A DNA stretch of 8,884 bases from CALKYB01 sp964510575 (GTDB lineage Bacteria; Bdellovibrionota_C; UBA2361; SZUA-149; CALKYB01): positions 1 to 8,884 of the forward strand of contig CAZECN010000063.1 in the NCBI GenBank assembly GCA_964510575.1, read 5' to 3'. A program made the position numbers and the translations under genes. The notes under the pieces are model-generated. The model had not been told where the DNA came from and ran no database searches. It was given only the letters and a program-made list of their open reading frames with translations. Positions 6,364 to 8,884 of the stretch are shown piece after piece (position 1 is the first letter of the stretch; the number at the start of each line of letters is the position of its first letter).

Positions 6364-7407
6364 ATGACAACTAAAAGAGCCCTGCCTGTTGTCAATTCTT
6401 CTGAGGAGTTCACGATCCCTTGGAGAACTTTAAGAAGTATTATCGCGGGAAGCTCCGTTCTAGATCTCACTGAAATACACACCAAATCAAAAGAAGAGGC
6501 AGCAACCTTCCTGAGAGGTTATGGATTTGACTCAAACGATAAGGATAGTTTTGCTACCTTAGAGCATATCAGAGATCAGGCGGTAGAGTATGTAAACGAG
6601 GTCCTGCTCGCAGAGGAAGACGCTCTGTCATTGCCAGAGCAATATACCAAAAGACCCATTTCGGAACTTATATGCCTGGCGGCTAATTGGGACGATGAAT
6701 CGCAGGTTAATTGGCCATGTCTAATTTTAAAGGTATGCCACGCAATTGCACATGCTTTATGGGGCCACGATTTGGAGGCTCATGAAGCAGCGCTTAAGGT
6801 GATTGAGCAACGGGTGGAGCCTTTGCTTTCTGAAAGCGAGGGGCTGTTGTGGATAGGTGATGATGCCTGTAAGATTCCTTTGCTTGAGTTTAAAGTTAAA
6901 AAGAATAAAAAACTTTTCCGCACCATTACCAAGCTCCTGCATAAACCAGGCAACAGTTCGGTTAATATCAGAGACCATATTGGAGTGCGTTTCGTAGTTG
7001 AAGATGTTTTTAGTTCAATTTTGCTGATTAAATTTTTACGTTCAAGAACTATCTTTATGTATGCAAATAATATTCCTGAAGATACCAAAAATTCTCTGGC
7101 AAACCTTGCTCATATTGAGGAGCTTTATAAAGACTACAGTCCTTCGCCTCATCAGGATCTGTCCAAGGCAGAGGGTCGTCTTCTTAAGGATAACAAGAAA
7201 AACCCGTTCTCAAGTAAAGACTTTCAAATGATTAAGCTCGTTGAGAGACTGCTTGTGCGTTTACCCTCTGGAAGACGAACATTCTTTCCCTATGAGCTAC
7301 AGATTTTGACTCGCTCTCAATACGAAGAACTTAAAACTGACAGGACCAATCATGATGCTTATGAAAGACGTCAGGTAGCAGCTGTAAGAGACCGTCTATT
7401 AATATAG
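6364..7407 (+). CDS. TIGR04552/TIGR04562-like protein with RelA/SpoT-like motif order
   Basis: The function of this 347-residue protein is not established. The overall pattern matches an uncharacterised family I recall as TIGR04552/TIGR04562: an opening WRTLRSIIAGSSVLDL, a LKVCHAIAH helix near 122-130, and a conserved second half. That second half reads like a diverged RelA/SpoT nucleotidyltransferase domain. It has a basic run FKVKKNKKLFRTITKLL (176-192), IRDHIGVRF (202-210) with Asp204 and Arg209, and PYELQILT (309-316) with Glu311. A helix with NHDAYERRQ (329-337) ends it. In Rel enzymes the matching Asp and Glu bind the metal. The GYxSxH segment is replaced by a TKNSL stretch, and roughly 50 extra residues separate the Asp and Glu motifs. 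There is no HD hydrolase domain, no TGS or ACT domain, and no membrane segment. I chose the ATG at 6364; a TTG at 6316 would add 16 residues. No strong ribosome site is visible. The hydrolase-OsmC gene begins 21 bases after the stop, so the two are likely cotranscribed. Family call moderate; catalytic role speculative. Confidence 0.65.
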   Translation: MTTKRALPVVNSSEEFTIPWRTLRSIIAGSSVLDLTEIHTKSKEEAATFLRGYGFDSNDKDSFATLEHIRDQAVEYVNEVLLAEEDALSLPEQYTKRPISELICLAANWDDESQVNWPCLILKVCHAIAHALWGHDLEAHEAALKVIEQRVEPLLSESEGLLWIGDDACKIPLLEFKVKKNKKLFRTITKLLHKPGNSSVNIRDHIGVRFVVEDVFSSILLIKFLRSRTIFMYANNIPEDTKNSLANLAHIEELYKDYSPSPHQDLSKAEGRLLKDNKKNPFSSKDFQMIKLVERLLVRLPSGRRTFFPYELQILTRSQYEELKTDRTNHDAYERRQVAAVRDRLLI

Positions 7408-7428
7408 AAATTTTTGATATCAAGTCTG

Positions 7429-8652
7429 ATGAAATCTGAAAAGGTCAATTTTGTTAATAGTAAAGGCTACAAGCTAGAAGGACGACTTGAGCTGCCGGAG
7501 CATCATGAACCAGTGGCCTATGCAATATTTGCTCACTGTTTTACTTGCACAAAGAACATTCGAGCTGCAACCTCAATATGTCGTGCTCTTGCGGCCCAGA
7601 AGATAGCAACCCTTAGATTTGACTTCACCGGCCTTGGGGAGAGTGAAGGTGAATTTGCTGATTCTACTTTTTCAAGTGATACGAAAGATGTTGTTTCCGC
7701 TGCCGAGTTTCTGGAAGCCAATTTTGTGGCTCCGGAGCTTCTTGTTGGTCACTCACTTGGAGGGACTGCAGTTCTCTATGCAGCAAAAGAGATCCCCTCA
7801 ATCCGAGGTGTAGTTACAATTGGCGCTCCTTTCAATCCGGAGTATGTTACCCATCATATGGAGTGCGCAATTCCAGAGATTGCGGAAAAAGGAGAGGCTG
7901 AGGTGCTACTGGCAAATCGTCCCTTCACGGTCAAAAAAGCTTTTCTGAATGATCTGAAAGGCAGGAATCCAGCCAAGACGATAGAGGAGCTTGGTAAGGC
8001 TCTGCTGGTTATGCATTCACCGATTGATCAAACCGTTGGTATTGAGAACGCAAGCTCAATATATTCTAATGCTAGGCACCCTAAGAGTTTTGTAACGCTG
8101 GATCCTGCTGACCATCTTCTAAAGAGAGAGGAAGATGCAATTTACGCGGCAAATGTGATCGCTTCTTGGGCATCACGGTATATAAAAGATCCAGAAAAAG
8201 TTGAGTCCAAACTTTCTCAGGAATCGAATTTAGTATTAGCAAGAACTGGGGCAGATAGCTTCCGCACTGAGTTGGTTGCCAATGGACACTACCTGATCGC
8301 GGATGAGCCTAAATCTGTTGGAGGGACTAATTCTGGGCCTTCTCCTTATGACTTACTTATGGCAAGCTTAGCTGCTTGTACTACGATGACGCTTCAAATG
8401 TATGCAAAACGAAAACAGATCGATCTTCAGTCTGCTCTTGTTCGGGTTACCCACTCAAAGATTCATGCAAATGATTGTGCTGAATGCGAAACTGAATCTG
8501 GACGCATAGATTGCTTCCACAGAGAGTTGGAGCTGATTGGAGACCTTACTGTGGAGCAACGAACACGAATGTTGGAAATTGCTGAGAAATGTCCAGTGCA
8601 CCGAACGCTTCATTCGGAGATTAAGATCATTACTGAGTTGAAGGAATCTTGA
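7429..8652 (+). CDS. Bifunctional alpha/beta hydrolase-OsmC family protein
   Basis: This is a two-domain cytoplasmic protein of 407 residues. Residues 1-255 form a serine alpha/beta hydrolase with FDFTGLGESEG (64-74). Its nucleophile Ser109 is in GHSLGG, Asp200 in HSPID is the probable acid, and His229 in PADHLL the probable base. The AHCFTCTKN stretch (35-43) near the oxyanion site is, as I recall, typical of this fusion. Residues 265-407 form an OsmC/Ohr-type domain with GGTNSGPSPYDLL (298-310). Its two redox cysteines are Cys317 in LAACTTM and Cys388 in KCPVHRTL, the arrangement used for thiol-dependent peroxide reduction. Both active sites look intact. The fusion is widespread in Proteobacteria, but its physiological substrate is not settled; an acyl or ester peroxide or a thioester are plausible. 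I prefer the ATG at 7429, since family members begin just before the VNFVNSKGYKLEG strand; a TTG at 7414 would add five residues. There is no clear ribosome site, which fits translational coupling to the gene 21 bases upstream. Confidence 0.92.
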   Translation: MKSEKVNFVNSKGYKLEGRLELPEHHEPVAYAIFAHCFTCTKNIRAATSICRALAAQKIATLRFDFTGLGESEGEFADSTFSSDTKDVVSAAEFLEANFVAPELLVGHSLGGTAVLYAAKEIPSIRGVVTIGAPFNPEYVTHHMECAIPEIAEKGEAEVLLANRPFTVKKAFLNDLKGRNPAKTIEELGKALLVMHSPIDQTVGIENASSIYSNARHPKSFVTLDPADHLLKREEDAIYAANVIASWASRYIKDPEKVESKLSQESNLVLARTGADSFRTELVANGHYLIADEPKSVGGTNSGPSPYDLLMASLAACTTMTLQMYAKRKQIDLQSALVRVTHSKIHANDCAECETESGRIDCFHRELELIGDLTVEQRTRMLEIAEKCPVHRTLHSEIKIITELKES

Positions 8653-8694
8653 GTTTGACTTATTAGTGGTAGGAACTGAATAGTTTATAGCAAA

Positions 8695-8884
8695 ATGAGA
8701 CACATGAATAAAGCATATTCTCTATTAGCCCTTCTCTGTCTTCTGGCCCTTTCTTCCTGCACTAGAACCCTTAATTTTCCCGATCTCGGCAATCTCTACA
8801 ATCAGGCAGCTAAGTCTCATGGGCCAGATGGAAATCCAATTATTGTTATGCCGGGTATACTTGGCTCAAAGTTAAAACAAAAGG
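8695..8884 (+). CDS. Lipoprotein, LCAT-like alpha/beta hydrolase N-terminus (partial)
   Basis: Only the first 63 codons are in the window; the frame is open to the end. Residues 1-22 form a lipoprotein signal peptide: basic n-region (Arg2, Lys6), a Leu-rich core, and lipobox Leu-Ser-Ser-Cys with the lipidated Cys22. Residue +2 is Thr and not Asp, so outer-membrane sorting is likely. After a short linker comes NPIIVMPGILGSKL (47-60). This resembles the first strand and oxyanion loop of lecithin:cholesterol acyltransferase-like hydrolases, which often open with a V-PG-LGS motif. The catalytic Ser, Asp and His would lie outside the window, so the enzyme call rests on this motif alone. A second ATG at 8704 would still leave a workable signal peptide. 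The gene starts 42 bases after the OsmC fusion with no terminator seen between them, and may be a third member of that transcript. Confidence 0.6.
   Translation, partial: MRHMNKAYSLLALLCLLALSSCTRTLNFPDLGNLYNQAAKSHGPDGNPIIVMPGILGSKLKQK

Noticed and set aside
6757..7088. Antisense open frames opposite the Rel-like gene
   Set aside because: Overlapping, no ribosome site, no recognisable protein; the sense frame is well supported.

Overview
The window is a dense, all-forward-strand stretch of bacterial chromosome with eight protein genes, the last cut by the window end. I see no tRNA, rRNA, CRISPR array, insertion sequence or integrase. The final gene has a clear lipobox, which points to a Gram-negative cell. 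One gene (6364-7407) resembles an uncharacterised family (TIGR04552/TIGR04562-like) that I recall mainly from Myxococcota, Bdellovibrionota and other former Deltaproteobacteria. My best guess is that broad neighbourhood of Gram-negative bacteria, but no marker gene settles it. Base composition is moderate and looks even across the window, with no obvious island boundary.

Layout. 1-158 is a leader with a small GTA/GTAG microrepeat. 159-3220 is a two-gene unit: a thiamine-diphosphate enzyme of the acetolactate synthase family overlapping by four bases an NAD(P)-dependent aldehyde dehydrogenase. 3284-3769 is a three-helix membrane protein of the DUF2721 type. A 228-base gap follows, with a consensus -10 hexamer and a possible decayed reading frame. 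3998-6242 is a second overlapping pair: a TVP38/TMEM64 (VTT-domain) membrane protein and a mercuric-reductase-like flavoprotein disulfide reductase; in many bacteria these two are one fused polypeptide. 6364-8652 is a third pair, 21 bases apart: the TIGR04552/04562-like protein and a serine hydrolase-OsmC fusion. From 8695 to the window end is the start of a lipoprotein whose visible part resembles an LCAT-like alpha/beta hydrolase.

How the genes may work together. The first pair could carry out a 2-oxoacid (pyruvate-type) decarboxylation or carboligation followed by aldehyde oxidation; the true substrate cannot be read from sequence. The second pair looks like a membrane-associated flavin/dithiol redox module. 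The OsmC domain of the seventh gene suggests peroxide or thiol stress.

The most interesting observation is that the sixth gene carries, in its second half, the motif order of a RelA/SpoT-type (p)ppGpp synthetase domain: a basic stretch, then Asp-x-x-Gly-x-Arg, then Tyr-Glu-Leu-Gln-Ile-x-Thr and an Asn-His-x-x-Tyr helix. The usual Gly-Tyr-x-Ser-x-His segment is missing and there is an insertion. It may be a divergent nucleotidyltransferase or pyrophosphokinase, or an inactive relative.
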